A stretch of DNA of 64,000 bases, taken from Trichoplax adhaerens (taxonomy: Eukaryota > Placozoa > Uniplacotomia > Trichoplacea > Trichoplacidae). Of this stretch, positions 12,656 through 27,387 are shown piece after piece; the first letter of the stretch is position 1, and each line of letters opens with the position of its first letter. The translations under genes were made by a program, and so were the position numbers. The DNA lies in assembly GCF_000150275.1 (NCBI RefSeq), contig NW_002060946.1, positions 7,983,379-8,047,378 on the forward strand, read 5' to 3'. The notes beneath the pieces were generated by a model. It did not search any database. It worked only from the letters and a program-made list of their open reading frames with translations, and had not been told where the DNA came from.

Positions 12656-15600
12656 TTATATTTTGCCAGTGAATTTATAAAACTTAAGATAGTCCGCATG
12701 TAATGCTTTCAGCGAATCTTTCATAGTTTCCTTGACGCACGAATTCAAGTAAGTAAAATCCGAATCGTGGCAAAATTCAATAATCTGAAATATCCCTTCA
12801 TGTAGTAGTTGCTGAATAGAAAAATAATTGAAAACAGGTTATTACTTTTCTAATCAAATATTGAAGGCGATTAAACATTAGTTAGCTAAAATCAATACGA
12901 TAAACTTCACATGTGTAACCCATTTCATACCTTCAATTTAAATTCGAGGACGCATGGAGATACGTAATAAATGTAATCAGCTACTAGATGAAGGCGGGCC
13001 TAGCACCATTGTAAGGCAAAACAAGTCTCAAAGTCTGTCAAAAAGTTTATGTTGGCTTATAATTTTTTCCTAAATTGTTAGCTTACCTTTCCCGCCAATT
13101 CTTTTTGCTTACTAATATCACCATATAATCTGATATGCCAAGGGATACAGAAATAAAATTAAATGTAAGTTATTATCTAATGATACTACAAGAAATTGTT
13201 TTAATAGCATGTGAGGATTTTACAACAAACAAACAAGTACACCAACCTTGTCAAACACAAAATACAATTTCTAATAGACAATGGTGATAATTGATGTAAT
13301 CCTTCCGGTGAGTAATTGTTTATTCTAGAGGTGAAATGAACTAATAGCACTGGAAATGATTAAGGAAGAGCGATCTTAAAGTAGTAAAAGTTAGCTAGTT
13401 AATATATTTCTAGACAATAGCAACATCATAAAGGATATTTCTAACGCTGGCAACGCAAATTGCCAAGTTTTTATAGGCCAAATTCGGAAAATTGAATGTA
13501 ATTGCACTTAATATTGCTGAAATTGCATCGAATATATCTGGAAAGCTATTGAGACAACATAATTTAAAAGAAGATGTTTGATTCAAAATGCAATCACCTC
13601 CATGAAATCCTTTCAACAAAACTTCCAAATAAACGTGTTTCAAAATATTAACTATGAGCGCAGGTAAGGCACTTACTTGCTGCTTATACAATTCTTTTCA
13701 TATGGCCATGTGGAGCATATTTGAAAGGCACTCCTCACTGCATCTCTTGTTAAAGAGTTCTAGTAAACCGAGTAAAATCATTTGTAATGTTGATGAAGCC
13801 TTTAGTTAACATACCTTACAGATTACTATAAAGACTGAAAACGTTCGCTAACCTTCCCTTGCGTTAATAGTTGTTTAATCAGTTTCAAAATGAGAAGACA
13901 AGTCTCACTATCCAACAACTTATTTGACATGCCTTCCAAGTTATATGACATACGAACTAAAGTCAATAGTAACTGAAACGGAATACCACACCGATAAAAG
14001 AAATTACGACTCTATTAGCTGCATTTAAACCATTCACTAGATCAATATCTATTACACTCACTGTTGAAAATGCATCTTTATACTCTGCCTTCTTTCGCTC
14101 TATTGTTAGTTTAGCAATCAATTCTGTCCATACATACAAGCGCACTTTCAGATTTGATAAGTCCAAAATCAGATTGTCTGAGACCTACAATTGGCAATAA
14201 ATCAACTCATGAGCTATAATATCACGACAAAAGCTGTCTAAAAATATAGGATCGATATTTAAACCCAAATCGTTCTATACAGTATGTCATAAGCAACAGC
14301 TCTCTTAACATGTATTATATATACTCGTATTATTAACTATACCGTTTTAGTTTCACATAGTAAATTATCAAAAGTTGATGTATTTTCCCTCGAAAATGAT
14401 TTCACAACCAGCTTGACAATGGCTTGTTGTAGACAGTTACGAAATTCAGCGACTAAGAGAAAAGTTAAATATGTGGCATTTACTAAATTTCACTCATACT
14501 GCCTTCCTAAACTAGATAAGTACGCACAACTCGAGGCGAGTAGACAAAAATTTCAAACATTAAATATTATTTTCAATGAAACCTTCATTAATTTGATGGT
14601 TGTCGATTTTAGTAGATGAACTGTTTCTTAAGCCATTTGATTGCGTCAGCAGTTTTAATAATAATGTTATGAAATTATTGACCGTATTAGACGTTTCCTC
14701 ATCGTTTGTTTCATAATGATGATACTCCAAGAACGTGGATGTATACATAACGTAAGATGTACATAACGCTGAGTCATTCTAAAAATAAAATAAGTTTCAA
14801 AGTAAATTACATACCTACACGCCACTTAAAAACACCAACTAAGCATTAATACTTACAATTAACACCGTATCTTCTAAAAGTGGCACCAAATCACTCGCAA
14901 AATTTGACAATTCTTGGAAAGCAATTTTATACAAATCGTGTATTTCCTGATTGAAACTGAATTCGACACTGTAACATAGCACATTTAAGATTTTGAGCAC
15001 TTCTAATTGGAGGAATTATACCGTAGTACAAAAATTATACTTACTTAGGTTCAACTAACTGTAACAACAATCGAAAAATATCTATCAAGATTCGACAACT
15101 CTTAAATATATTAACAACATCTCCCTTCGCTTCCACTATTCTACCATCTTTACTCTTTATTTTCGATGCTTTGCTTAACTTTAAACGTTTGGCTACAGCA
15201 AATATAAGTACAATTATTCCATACATGGTACTCTTCAAATGAATTATAATGATTGTATGAAAATTAAAATTAACAACATACTTTTCGGTACTTCATCAGA
15301 CTGGTACAAGATATGACCACAAATTTTAAATAATATGATGAAATTATCTCTTTCTTGGTTAAAAATTGCTACAGCTTCCTGGCTTAACGCAATCTAAAGT
15401 CCAAATTATATTGCACAATTGTCAATAATAAATTTTCTACTTTAATTGAACTACTTTAGCTTTTTAGCTCTAACCTGTTCCAACACCGAAAATATAAATT
15501 TCAGAAGGAGACTGTGTTCCAAGATAACCTGTTCTATTTCAGAAGTTGAAGAAACCTGCATAATTTCTTGAACGAAATCATCAATCCGTGGCCTCAGCTA

Positions 15601-18600
15601 TGAAACATTAATTCAGAATGAATCTACTAGCATAATACAGTAACTAGCGATTGCTGCTTTCGCAGTTTTATCTATAGAAGGCAAAGAATACCTGTTTTAT
15701 TAAATTAGAGGCAAATTTAAGTAATGTTTTACCACCTAGCCAGTTACGAAAAGCAGAGCTAACGATATCTGTTGTGATTTTGTGCAATTCTTTTGTTTCT
15801 TTAGAGCTCACTCGTCGATCAGCGCTAGCATTTTTCTATCATTGGATTATCACAAAAGATTAATCAATAAATCCTAGTTTCTCAATAGAGATTTACCAAT
15901 ATGAACTATTTACCGAATTTAGCGATGAAAGATCGGTCAATAAATGATTATCAAGAACCGTGAGAGGATTTAGTCTTTTAAGAAAGCGATGACAGGTATT
16001 AATCAATGTTACACGAGGATTCAAGAGAAGCCACATTATCTGTCGCAATTCCAGTTGAAGGCGATATCTCCAGTCTATTTCCTGTAATAACCCATTGACG
16101 AAGTTATCAATGAATATTGTGTTATATCACTAACAACTACAAAAGTATCATTGAAGTATATTAACGATAAATTTATATACAAAAATTAACAATATACCGT
16201 TTCCAAGGCGCCTGAAATAATCCAATCCCAACATATAAGAGATAGAAAACATCTGGTATAATTGACTGGGAGTAAACAATCCAAAGGAAGCATATAGAAA
16301 ATCTAAACATTATTATAAGGCAAAAGAATTTGAAAAGGTTACTGCTTCTTTTACACAAACTCACAGTAAATTTGTTTAAATCGTATTTCAACTAGTTAGT
16401 TAATAAAAATTGATGCAGTACCACTGTTTTAATAAATATGTTCAGTATTAAATACAAACCTTGATTAGTCTATGCATATCATTCAACGAGCTAAGTTCCT
16501 CAGAATGAAGCGGCTTATGAACGATACACCATCTCATTTCACTAGCACCTATAAGCCTTTGAGCATGTTCTATAATATCCCAGGCTTCAGAGTTAACGGA
16601 TTTACTTGCTTTGTCTTTAGGTAGTAACCGAGAAAGTTAAGGCACACAAAGATGAATAATAAAACTTCAGTAATAACACAAAGTACCATCTGAGCTAGGG
16701 TACAAAGATGAATAATAAAACTTCTATAATAACAAAAGTACCATCTGAGCTAGGGTAGTGAAGGGCACTCTGCCATTCAAATGATGGCCTAGCCAAATTA
16801 CCAAGAGCTTCAAAGACTACGCTTTGCAGATTAAGAGAATTCCTTAATGATTAAAAATTAATCGGGTTACTACAAACTCATAATTATTACCTTATAATGA
16901 TAAAAAATTATTACCTTATAGGATTAAACAGTTGTTTCATTTCATCTAAAATACATGACATTAAGCACGACTGAAAAGGTTGTAAGTCGATCAATGTTGC
17001 TTGCATAATAGCTCCACAAGAAATCGAATAATAACTGCTATTGCTATATGAATAAATCATAGAGCCAAATTGCTATAAGCTTAAGATTTTCGATATGAAA
17101 GTAACTTATAACATAAAATTAATTACCGTTTAGTAGTACAACTGTTGGGGCAAGAGTACATCGTCTTAATTAGAGATCGGCATATATCTAATATTTGACT
17201 ATTATTCAAATAAGCTATGTAAAATGGCAACTTGTCCAACAATAATTTCCAAGAATAAAGAGGGAAAGTCTTTTCATTAATTACAAGCATCTAGTATGAA
17301 GAATAATCAATTGTTAGTGTACATATTGAATTGTACACTGATATTATCCTTTAAGTCTTACCAATGCTACTGGGCTGCTATCTAAGTTCGCATTATCTTC
17401 AGAGTTGACATCATTTATCAATAAATCATTTTTATTAAATGGCAATTCATTGATAAAATATAGATAATCTTCAAAGACAAATGATTGTTCTTCATTCTGC
17501 GGCATCAATAACGAATACACCGATCTTTGAACGGCATAAATTGTCTGTAAATAAATTGATAAGTCGTTACGAAGCCGATACTGTATAACAACCGCAGTGC
17601 AACAATTTACCACCTAAGAATGATTAACATTATACGTACCAACAAATATCGAATCTTAAAGTTTTCTAATGCCAAATCACATTGCCTTTGTGACCAATTC
17701 ACGACCTGAATTCTCTTATCCTTCCACTGCAGAGAAATTATCGCATTATACATATCTGTAGGTATTTCTTTACCATTACATTGAAAGGCAGTGAAAACTT
17801 CCAGCAACGTATAGGACATCAATAAAGCCGAAAATTGGACATAGGAAATGAATTCGTAGTCCTGTGTTATCATACAACACAAACAGTGAAGTAAAAATTA
17901 ATAATTAGAAAATATAAATCATCCCATGCTATGCCTATCATTAAATTGCAACAACCACCTTTCTAGTCGTTTCTGCCATACATTGTCGTAATGGTATTAC
18001 AACTTTATGGCAGCAAGATTGAAGAAAGTCGATTACTGATTTTTTAACAGACAGCGGCAAGTCGCTTTGTGACGTTGTTAAAATTTTTGAATTAAGTAAG
18101 CAGCAGCATAACAGTGTTATCGCGTGTTGCATGCAACTATAGAAGACACCATTGAGTTTTCGCTCTTCGCTATTTTCGCCTAAATTTATAACATTCGCAC
18201 AGGAAGGTTATCCCAGCTATTATCTGTTATTTAAAGAAATAAAATAAAACATTTCTCACTAACCAACGAACTTCGACAAGTAATATTCGCAAATTTCGCC
18301 ACTAATCAAGTTGCCAACATCGATCGCACTAGTCGGAGTTAATTCACGGATGCATTGTTCAAATCTTTGAAATATGTTAAACTCGGGCTTAGTCGACATA
18401 ATTCGTAAATTTTACAAACATGAGAATACCTTGAGCTATTATTAAAATTTCCACTACTACGAGTATACCTTGTCAAAAAATTAACAGGTAAATTAAAAAC
18501 TGTAACCATGTCTGAATTTTCCAGAATTGTACGAAAACAAGTAAATAGAATAGATAATAATTTGTCCACCTAATATAAAAAAATTAAACCAAATTGCATT

Positions 18601-21600
18601 ATTTATCGTCTTATGCATATATTTTAGTATGTAATATCCCGGTCATAAATCTCATAAACCAATAATTAAGAAATGCTGCGCCTGATATATTGATATATCG
18701 AAAATCATAGTTGGTAATTCACTTCATTTATCCACACCTGGTGAAGTTTAGAATATGTTGATAGTAACTGAACTAGGAAAATTCCATCTTTGGTGTCTAT
18801 TACTTCATTAACAGAGTCCTAAATCATGGGTAACATTATATGATTATCGTAATGAAGTATTATAGATACCTGTGGATTCATAAAATCTAGCACACTCACA
18901 TCAGATGTAAACATAAAAGACAATATTCGGACCAAGTGTGATTCCATAGATCGATAATTTAACTTAAGAAAGGTTCGCAGACACGACAAGACATCCATAT
19001 TTATTCTATCAAAAGGAATTCTTATTATAGCGGACCAATTATCATGCTAAGGACTAAACTCATTTAATATCAGTGACTATCATCATAAAATAGAGACCTT
19101 CCTACTAAATCTTCACATCTATTTTTCATCCATGTAAGCTGAGTATTACCAGCTACGCTATCAACAGAGGGCTGTAACGCAAAATTATCTTACTAAGATT
19201 TTCAATTGAAGAATGAGATGTAACTTATTCCATAATTCCAGATATCGGTACTATTTCTATAAATTTACTATACCTGATAGATATCAAACTTTATGACGAT
19301 ATCAGTTAAAGCATTAAATGCAGATGCAGTATTTTGACGTATAGTTTGATTTTGATCAAACATTTTCTCTAGTTGAATTAACTTTACCAACTCTACGTAG
19401 AAGTTGAATTCCGCTGAAGTAACAATTTTCTTCATCTCTCTAAATAAAATTTAAGACAGAATTTGAATCTTCTTAGGAATTACATGACTGATGGAGCAAA
19501 TGTGGAAAATATCAACAATGCACCTGCTGGATTGCAAATATTGTTCATATATAAAAGGTAAGGAAACCAACGCTGATCTACTGAGGTTAAGATTAAGTTC
19601 TAGCTGTTGAAGTTAAATTAAGAGCTACATTTAATGTCGAATAGGAAATGTAATGACTTTAACAAAGCAAAATTGCGCAATGATTACATTAAAAGATATC
19701 TTTCGGCATAATTCTGTATCTTCATTTCTAATTAAATTCAATATTCTAAATAAAATTTCATGGTAACTTAAATTCAATTCACGTCCACTGTTGGAGACAG
19801 GATGTCTAAAACCCATTTGGTAATCTGTTAGATGATCTCTATAAATAATATTAACAGATTGATTAACATTATTTTTTTAAAATTGATACTATTCATATTA
19901 GAAGTTATACCCATTCATTCATTCAGAATTACCTATGAAATAATATCCCAGCCAGAAGTCTTTCTACTGCATTGAGTACATTTTCTAGCAATTTTGTATT
20001 ATATGGCATCTGAGATGTAAGTAATTGCCGAAGGCTATATCGAAGGACAATATTGTTTGCCAGTAGCAATTCGCAATATACTACAAAGACCTACGCGAGA
20101 CGGTGAACACACATGTCATACAGCTTGCAACAGTAGCTGGAAGTTACAAAAATTTGAGCTATTAGCTAAGCTACGGACCTTTTTTTGATTCGATTGCTGA
20201 CTAAGCATACGGTTAGTGTATTGAATAATGCACAGTAATAAATTGAGTATCGTCTCGCTGAACGAGTTTTCATTCTTGGTTGATACAATCCACAGAGCAA
20301 TAAAGGAAGCAAGAAAGGTCGCCTATCAATTTTAGCAGTATCTAATTAGTATAGGCTAAGTATAAAGTTACTTTGCAATATAATCAACTCAAATGATATT
20401 ACTAACAAGTCCTTCGATATTCAAATTTGCAATATCAATGTTCAAATTGGCTTGTTTATTGAAAAGGCTCCCACAGCAAGATAAAAGTATTTTTATTTCA
20501 TCTTGAAAACCGGTGTTCTGATGGTTATCAGCTTTGATAACCTGCAACATTCTTTCAGCTAATGCCTACAGTAGCAGTTTGCAAATTAAAAGATGCATGG
20601 CCTATGATTTGGAAGCTCATCATCGACAGTACTATTTTACGAAGATTTACAATGGCTGTTCCCGAATTAGTATAAATTGAGCTTTGTCCATAGGCTTAGT
20701 AAGCAGTGAAATAATCTTAGAGGTTGTATAGAATAACACCTTCAGATATGAAGATACGCACTCATCATTAAGTACATACTAGTCCTACACCGTGTCGCGT
20801 TGCTGACAAATTACACATGTTGTATTTAGGAGTATTGCACTGTACAACATTGCAGACACTTTACTTATATTTCCATTTCAATAATACACATTCTAGCCAT
20901 ACTATACTGCAGTTAGTCCTAAGTTACGAATTTGGTCGCATTACTTGCGTGCAACATTACCTAAATACTAACTAACCTGGAGAATCAGAGCTTTAACTGT
21001 ACCATGATTAGACATTGTTGGCAAGATGCTATCAAACAACTCCCATAGCATTTGCGTTGCGGCCCCTCTGTCTTGTGATCTGTGATATTTAAGTTTGAAA
21101 TTTAATTGTATCTACCACACACAAATCACAAATGCATCATCTCCAATATCACATTAACTAGTATTTATAACCTTATTAGCTTCTAGTGAGTTCTAAGTCA
21201 TTATTCCACACTGACTATAATAGGGTCTACAGTTACTATCATGTCACATACGTAAGTACTTGTCAAGAGCTACATCGTCATGTTAATTATCTACTACACT
21301 TATTTCTATTAAAATCACAAATTAATGAATACCAATTTACAATAATATCTAGCTAGTGAAAATGATAATGTACTGCGATACTGCTGTATGAATTAAGCAA
21401 ACTCGTCTGGTAAAATCTAGTTTTCAAATGCTTGATTACATGCGTGCAATAGTAAATATGAACTCGCAATGTCCTTGTGCTAGCAGATAAGAAGTCAAGC
21501 GCTGATCAGTTCAAGATTTTTCAACCATTTCCTACAAATATCATTTTGAACTTAATAGGAATCTAGCATTGCAATACCTTCTGCTAATAGTTATCAGCTG

Positions 21601-21759
21601 ATCTACCACCCAATCACAAACAACTTGAAACTTATTCGGTATAAATAATGTTGAATTATTTGGATGCCAAAGTGCCGTCTTAATCCATGCAATTTTATCC
21701 TCCAATTTAATGCTCGAATTGCGTAATTGTGGCGGTACAAATGTCTTCCAGCTCATCAT
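12656..21759 (-). CDS. URB2: URB2-like ribosome biogenesis protein (nucleolar pre-60S factor)
   Basis: Large gene with many exons separated by short introns. The first exon (Met at 21759) has LEDKIAWIKTALW followed by FIPNKFQVVCDWVV; human URB2 has the matching EDK, AW, FLPNK, QV and DW residues in this order near its N-terminus. The last exon (about 12812-12656) reads LLHEGIFQIIEF then ADYLKFYK just before the stop, matching the human C-terminus (LLQEGIYLILDL, NDYLKYHK). In between, many open minus-strand exons encode Leu/Ile-rich alpha-helical sequence, as expected for this repeat-like protein of about 1,500 residues. In yeast URB2 acts in the nucleolus in early 60S (27S pre-rRNA) maturation. 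Internal exon limits were not all resolved, so the extent rests on the two ends. The eL33 gene, another 60S gene, lies 8 kb away; this is probably chance. Confidence 0.85.
16647..16757. repeat. 56-bp tandem duplication inside a URB2 intron or exon boundary region
   Basis: AAAGATGAATAATAAAACTT followed by CAAAGTACCATCTGAGCTAG occurs twice head to tail, with a few differences. It interrupts no clear open frame and probably lies in an intron. Confidence 0.8.
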
Positions 21760-24700
21760 GATGTAGACTATAAATGAAGTATGAAGTTATTATGATTAAA
21801 GCAACTCTAAATAAGATCTCAACTGCACTTTTATAGTCGAGAATTTCCAAATGGATGCGATCGAGCAGTTCCTGTTCAGCAATTTCCGCTCGCTTATTCA
21901 GCTGGCTGCAAGTACCCCCTTAGCTAAACAGCATGGTTGTAATGCATACTCAGTCACCATACACTGTACAATTAGTACAGACACACTGGATTATAATGTC
22001 CTGTATTGAACAGTAACCTAAGTTTAATAGTATTGTCTATCTTAACCTTAATTACGTACCGTAGAGTCATACAGTACACTATACTGAACGGAGCACCGAG
22101 CAAGGAGCTGCCTGCTGCAGCTCATGGAGACTCCGAGCTATCGCCTAGTACGTTTATAGCGATATTGGCGACTATCTTAATGCTTAAAATGCAATAAGTG
22201 GACAAAATCTTGAAATTGATACTGCTATTATAACGTAGGCTATATCGTATTTCCAATAGTTAACGTTTAAAATCCATGAGATTGATGAGAATAATTCATA
22301 GATTGCATTTCGGATTGTGAACGTTTAATTAATTAAACCCAATAAATCTACCAAACTGTTGGGAAGATTTTAGTATTCAAGTAGTATGTAGTGTCTGGTA
22401 GGTATACAGCATGTTACAATCAACTATAATTTCCTAGTTGTTTAAAATTTAATGCAATTTATGCGAAATTTAAAGTACAATCATTCCTCAGTCACCCTTT
22501 GTCGTAAAAATACGACCTTAATTATTGATAGGGGATTAAGATATCCTAAAATTTATTTAGGGAAAGGCTCCTACAGTGCTATTTAGAAGGAGCAACTAAC
22601 TCATCAGAATGACTATGCTCTTACTAAACAAAATTTGGGAAATTTTAAAAAGTTGCAGCAAATCTTAGATAGAGCGAGCTCAGATCAAGTGTAATTACCA
22701 TTCATTAGCAGTATATGTCTATACCATAAAAAGTATAGCATACCACTTCGGTCAATTAAGAATTGCTTCATCATAGCTCAAATTATACAATAAACAGAAG
22801 AGAAAAACATACAGTAACATTACAGTATTGCGTGAAGACTATTAAGAAATATTAAAGAACTATACAATTTATCCTAAAATCACTACTCACGCTTACTCAA
22901 AATCTAGATACTACAGTATGTATCCAACTGTCATTAAAGTAGCAGCAATGACAACTACCATGTTGTAAATTATCACTACTGCACTATACAATTTACAATA
23001 AAACAAAAAAATCAATAATATAATTTAATCGCTTAAGTAATAGATTCGGCTAGTGTTATCATCATTACGCTTCAAAGCGCTTCAGTATTGGCTAGAGGTC
23101 TTCATGAATAAGCTGATTTGAAGAAAACAATAAAAATAATGGAGAGATGTTAGTGAAGAAGATTTGCACCCAATTATAACACATCATGAATGCTGCAGAT
23201 ACTGTACAATGTACGCGTACATGTGCAAATCAATTCCTATCATCATTTTAACGAAAATTTTTGCTCATCTTTTTTGCTATATGCTAGCGATATAGCTTAT
23301 CGATATACACCACACTCTATTATAATATATCAGAGTATACTGTACTTGAATAATACTATCTGCTTGGCATCATTACTCGTACAACCTTGCAACAGTTAGA
23401 GCATCGAATGAAACTACAAGTTGGTACACTTAAAAATCAGTTCTTGGCAGAATGTTTACAACTTTTTAAGAGCTAGTAATCCACTGTAAAAGCGAATAAC
23501 TCACACAAGCGTATACATGTACTGTACGGTAATATCTTATCGTAAAATAATTTCAGTTTAGGCACATGCTTATAGGTATAATATTTCCATATTCGTGATA
23601 ACAAATCTTATTAATGCTCCTTAAATCAGGAATAATGTCGTTGCTTACCTTCAGACCTGAATTTGAATGAAATGAAATCACAGTACAGTACTGTAGTGAC
23701 TGGTCGCAGACCAAATACAGTACAGTATACAGTACTGTAATAAATCGACTTGACACTGTAAAATAAAGGGTACAGACTGCCGCACCGCACAGTAGTCTAG
23801 GTAGTATGTACTGTAGTACTGTACTCACTATGGAGTACGTAGGACACAGTTAAGTATGACACTATTTTTGCGTTGCCGGTGTTACAACTGTATGTGTCTG
23901 TAACGGCTAAGTAGCACTAATAATGTCACGTTAAAGATTTGCACAGTTTAACCAACACAAATTGAGAGTGAGTGATTGCGAACCAAAGATGCTATAACAG
24001 CGCTCAAAACTACTTTATTTTCGATCATGGCTGATTAACTAGCTACTGCAGTAGACAGAGCGGTACACTATTAACATATCAGGTCACAGACAAGTTCATA
24101 TTGGCGGTGAATGCCAATAATGCAATTGCAGTGTGGTTTTGCGCAGGTCACTGGTGCAGAACGGTAGCGCAGATCGCTAGCGAGCAGGGGAGTTTTTGAA
24201 GAAAACTTAATCTTAAAAGTCCTTAATTGCCAGCAGCAATATAGTATAGTACAGTGCAGTAAAGTACTGTAGATGACTGAACCAATAGCCCTTATTTGAA
24301 ACCATGGACTACTTGTTTAGTACTCTATGCTGTCCTAGCAGTAGTCCGTGACCAAAACTTTTGCTTCCTTAAGGCTTCGTTACTATGGTAACTGATCAAC
24401 AGCAATCTCAACTTCTTATGCTATACAGAAGTATGACACTGCCCAGAATAATATTCAGTCATTAGTTTTTATACGCCAATTACTGTATATCGCACCATAA
24501 CTACAATACAGTACAGTTATTAGAAATAAAATCTGTTTCGTAGGTATAGTACGTGTTTATTAACTACGCTCGAATAGGGCTGTCATACTGTAGTATCCGT
24601 TTAGAATCTACTCGTATTTCCGAAATTCTTGGAAAAAAATATTCTTTCAATTCTTCAGCGAGACGAGAGTTTGATCGTTTAAATATATATATTATTACGC

Positions 24701-24770
24701 GATTGTAATTATTTTACAAGACGCCTGTATTACTCTAAATTTTACTCAGTAACCCCAGCGAATTATAATC
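21760..24770. other. intergenic between divergent URB2 and IQCG, rich in GTAC palindromes
   Basis: No supportable gene. The small frames 22006-22197, 23190-23399 and 23553-23828 are without motif or splice support. Blocks of ACAGTACTGTA-type palindromes occur at about 23690-23835, 24240-24275 and 24500-24520. As the two flanking genes diverge, both promoters should lie here; 5' ends cannot be placed by eye. Confidence 0.55.
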
Positions 24771-27387
24771 ATGGCTGCAGTCGATGCTATGTCAACGACT
24801 GAATCGATAGACGAAGCAAACGAAAATGTTTCGGCCTTACCTGGCCCGCCTGCAATCAATATCCAAGATCGAATACATATTAACACGGTGTTTCAAGACT
24901 CTATCGATCAGTTGGCAGTACTAGGAACAATTTTACCAATTTCGCTTGAACACAGTGCAAAAGCTGATTATGTTGAAAAGGTAAATAGCTCTACGAATAA
25001 TATTGCGTTAACATAATTGCTTTACAGTTAGTCATAGTAGTATCGGAATGTTCTGCTTATGTTATATTCGTTCAATAGTTCTACTTTTATTAAATGATCA
25101 TAGTAGCAGTTATAAATCGAATCATTTCTCTCATAAAGGTTGTTGGTGACGAAATTAGTAAGATAGTTGAAGGACAAAGGCAGCTGGAATCGAAATTCGA
25201 GAAGGTCTGTATACACTCACAATAATTAACTTAATTGATTCTTTACTGTGTCCTAGAGCTCTACATAATGTAATACTTGCCATAACCCGAATTGATTATG
25301 TATTCTAATCATTTATAGCTTATTATGGAGAAAGGGGATGGCAGAGACCGTAAAGTTAAACTTGGTGATAATGATGATTATTATGATGTAACGAAATCAA
25401 TTAAAAGTAGCACACAAGGTTAGAATGGCACTAGAAATACAATCATCGACATTGCATACTTATTATTTGTATTGATTAACTACTGTAGGTCAGGTTAAAT
25501 AAAATTTGATTAACATATATTCAATTATATAAATATATATAGCACTTGGTAGAAGTTTGAAAACTAATCCTCTAGGTACCGATATATTACTGAAAATGCA
25601 AGATGACAGGTACCTAGACGCATGTAGTGCTTTTTAAGATATGTAATGATGCTTACCACCAATACGTATGTTTCTGACTATGAACTTGTACCTTTTTACA
25701 CAATCATATTAGAGGGTTTCTACAAGATATAATGGAAGAGGCAATGGCTGAGGTTCACGAACACGGAAGCTTTAGTTGTATGGCGGAATCAGTTAAAACC
25801 GAACAAAAAAAGAAGAGTGACTTATTACAAATTATACAAAAGTAAATTTTTAGTATGCAATTACTATCCATTATCTAGTTCATAGAATCATTGTATCTTA
25901 TATTGTCATTTTGGGGGACTTTCAGGGAAGAGGCTGCTCGCAAGAAAGTAAAAACATTACAAAAACAACTCCAAGAAATCAAACGTGACAAAGAAGTTCA
26001 AATTCAGGTTAATAAATTATGATTAAAGCATTGGTATCCATTTTATATTTAAAAGTAATGCTAGATAAGATATAGGTTTGTTGATGCCGACTTAAACTAG
26101 ACTATTTCTTTAATCATTTATTGCATATAAATAGCAACGAAATGAGATGATTGCACACTTGAAAGATCAACTACAAGAAATGAAGGCAAAGACGAGTATG
26201 GAAGGGAAGTATATAAAGAAAGAAGCTGAAGTAAGAGTATTATGTACTCAAAAGAAATGTCAGCAATCTGAAAGTGAACTGAAAGAAGATTATCAAGTAA
26301 TAACTACACTTATGCCTTTAATGACAATTATTTAATCATTTCTCATCGTTGAAATATCCTGTGAATTAATTTAACTTAAATGTGAACTACTGTAGGGATT
26401 GCAAAGCAAGATTGATGATGAAAACAGAACTAACAATGAAATTGAAACTTATCTACGACAACAACATAAGGTTAGTTCACTAAGTAAAAACTGAAAGCCT
26501 AAATTTCATTAGGCTTGACTGTTATAGCAATAATTCCAATTTTCACAAATGCTAACTATATCACTAAATACTCAAAAGAATTTTATGCTTATCAGACTGT
26601 TTAATTAGATTACTAATTAATTTCCTTTTTGCTATTTTTATTACGACAGATTCTTGAAGAAAAGGTCGAATATTGGATGGAAAAGCATGAGAAAGAAGTT
26701 GAAGCAAAGCAGCGTGATTTAGATACATTGAAAGTATGAAAAATAACTAGCTACTAAATCATAGTTTGTTTAATTATCTATAATTTGCTAATTTATATTA
26801 AACTGTTTCTTCCTTTCACTATATAGTCGAATCGTGCTAATGACTTAGCAAGACTACAAGAATTGACGCAACTGGTAAAAGCTAACTACTCGTATATCCA
26901 ACATGCTTGATTTTTCAATCTATTTTAACATTTACTTTCTTTATCAGTATCAACAATATGAAGAAGTTGTTATAGAAGATAGATTAGAAAAGGAGAAAGC
27001 TAAAAAATTAGAAGAGCAAAAATGGAAAGAAAATAGAGCTGCTATTAAGGTACTTTTTTGACTAATTTTAGCATTAACAGCCCTATATCTATATGAAGTA
27101 TAGTAGATTTTGAAGCATCTACCTTATTAATTGAAACCTTATAATTAGTATTGTTTAAATACGGTTAAATTGCAGCATCACTGTTTTCTAAGTAAATAAA
27201 TGAAATTAATTGCGTACAACAGATACAAGCATGGTGGAGAGGAGTAATGGTTCGAAAGCGATTACATAGCAAACGCAAAAAAAGAAAGGGAAAAGGAAAA
27301 AAAGGTAAAGGCAAAGGCAAAGGAAAAGGAAAAGGAAAAGGAAGAGCTAAAGGAATTGGCAAAACACGGCCAATTAAAAGAAAATAA
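24771..27387 (+). CDS. IQCG: IQ motif-containing protein G / dynein regulatory complex subunit 9
   Basis: Twelve exons join in a single frame to a protein of about 429 residues; human IQCG has 443. Exons: 24771-24980, 25139-25204, 25319-25418, 25543-25609, 25713-25841, 25926-26007, 26135-26296, 26396-26470, about 26650-26733, about 26827-26874, about 26948-27049 and 27223-27387. After an acidic N-terminus the protein is mostly Glu/Lys-rich coiled coil. The last exon begins with the calmodulin-binding IQ motif (IQAWWRGVMVRKRL) and ends in a tail of Lys-Gly repeats, the same architecture and nearly the same IQ sequence as vertebrate IQCG. The family belongs to the nexin-dynein regulatory complex of motile cilia, which coordinates axonemal dyneins. 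The start is the first Met of an exon followed by a good donor. RPL35A lies next, in convergent orientation, 2 kb away. Confidence 0.93.

Noticed and set aside
27165-27362. Minus-strand Pro/Leu/Phe-rich frame
   Set aside because: Antisense of the Lys-Gly tail of IQCG.
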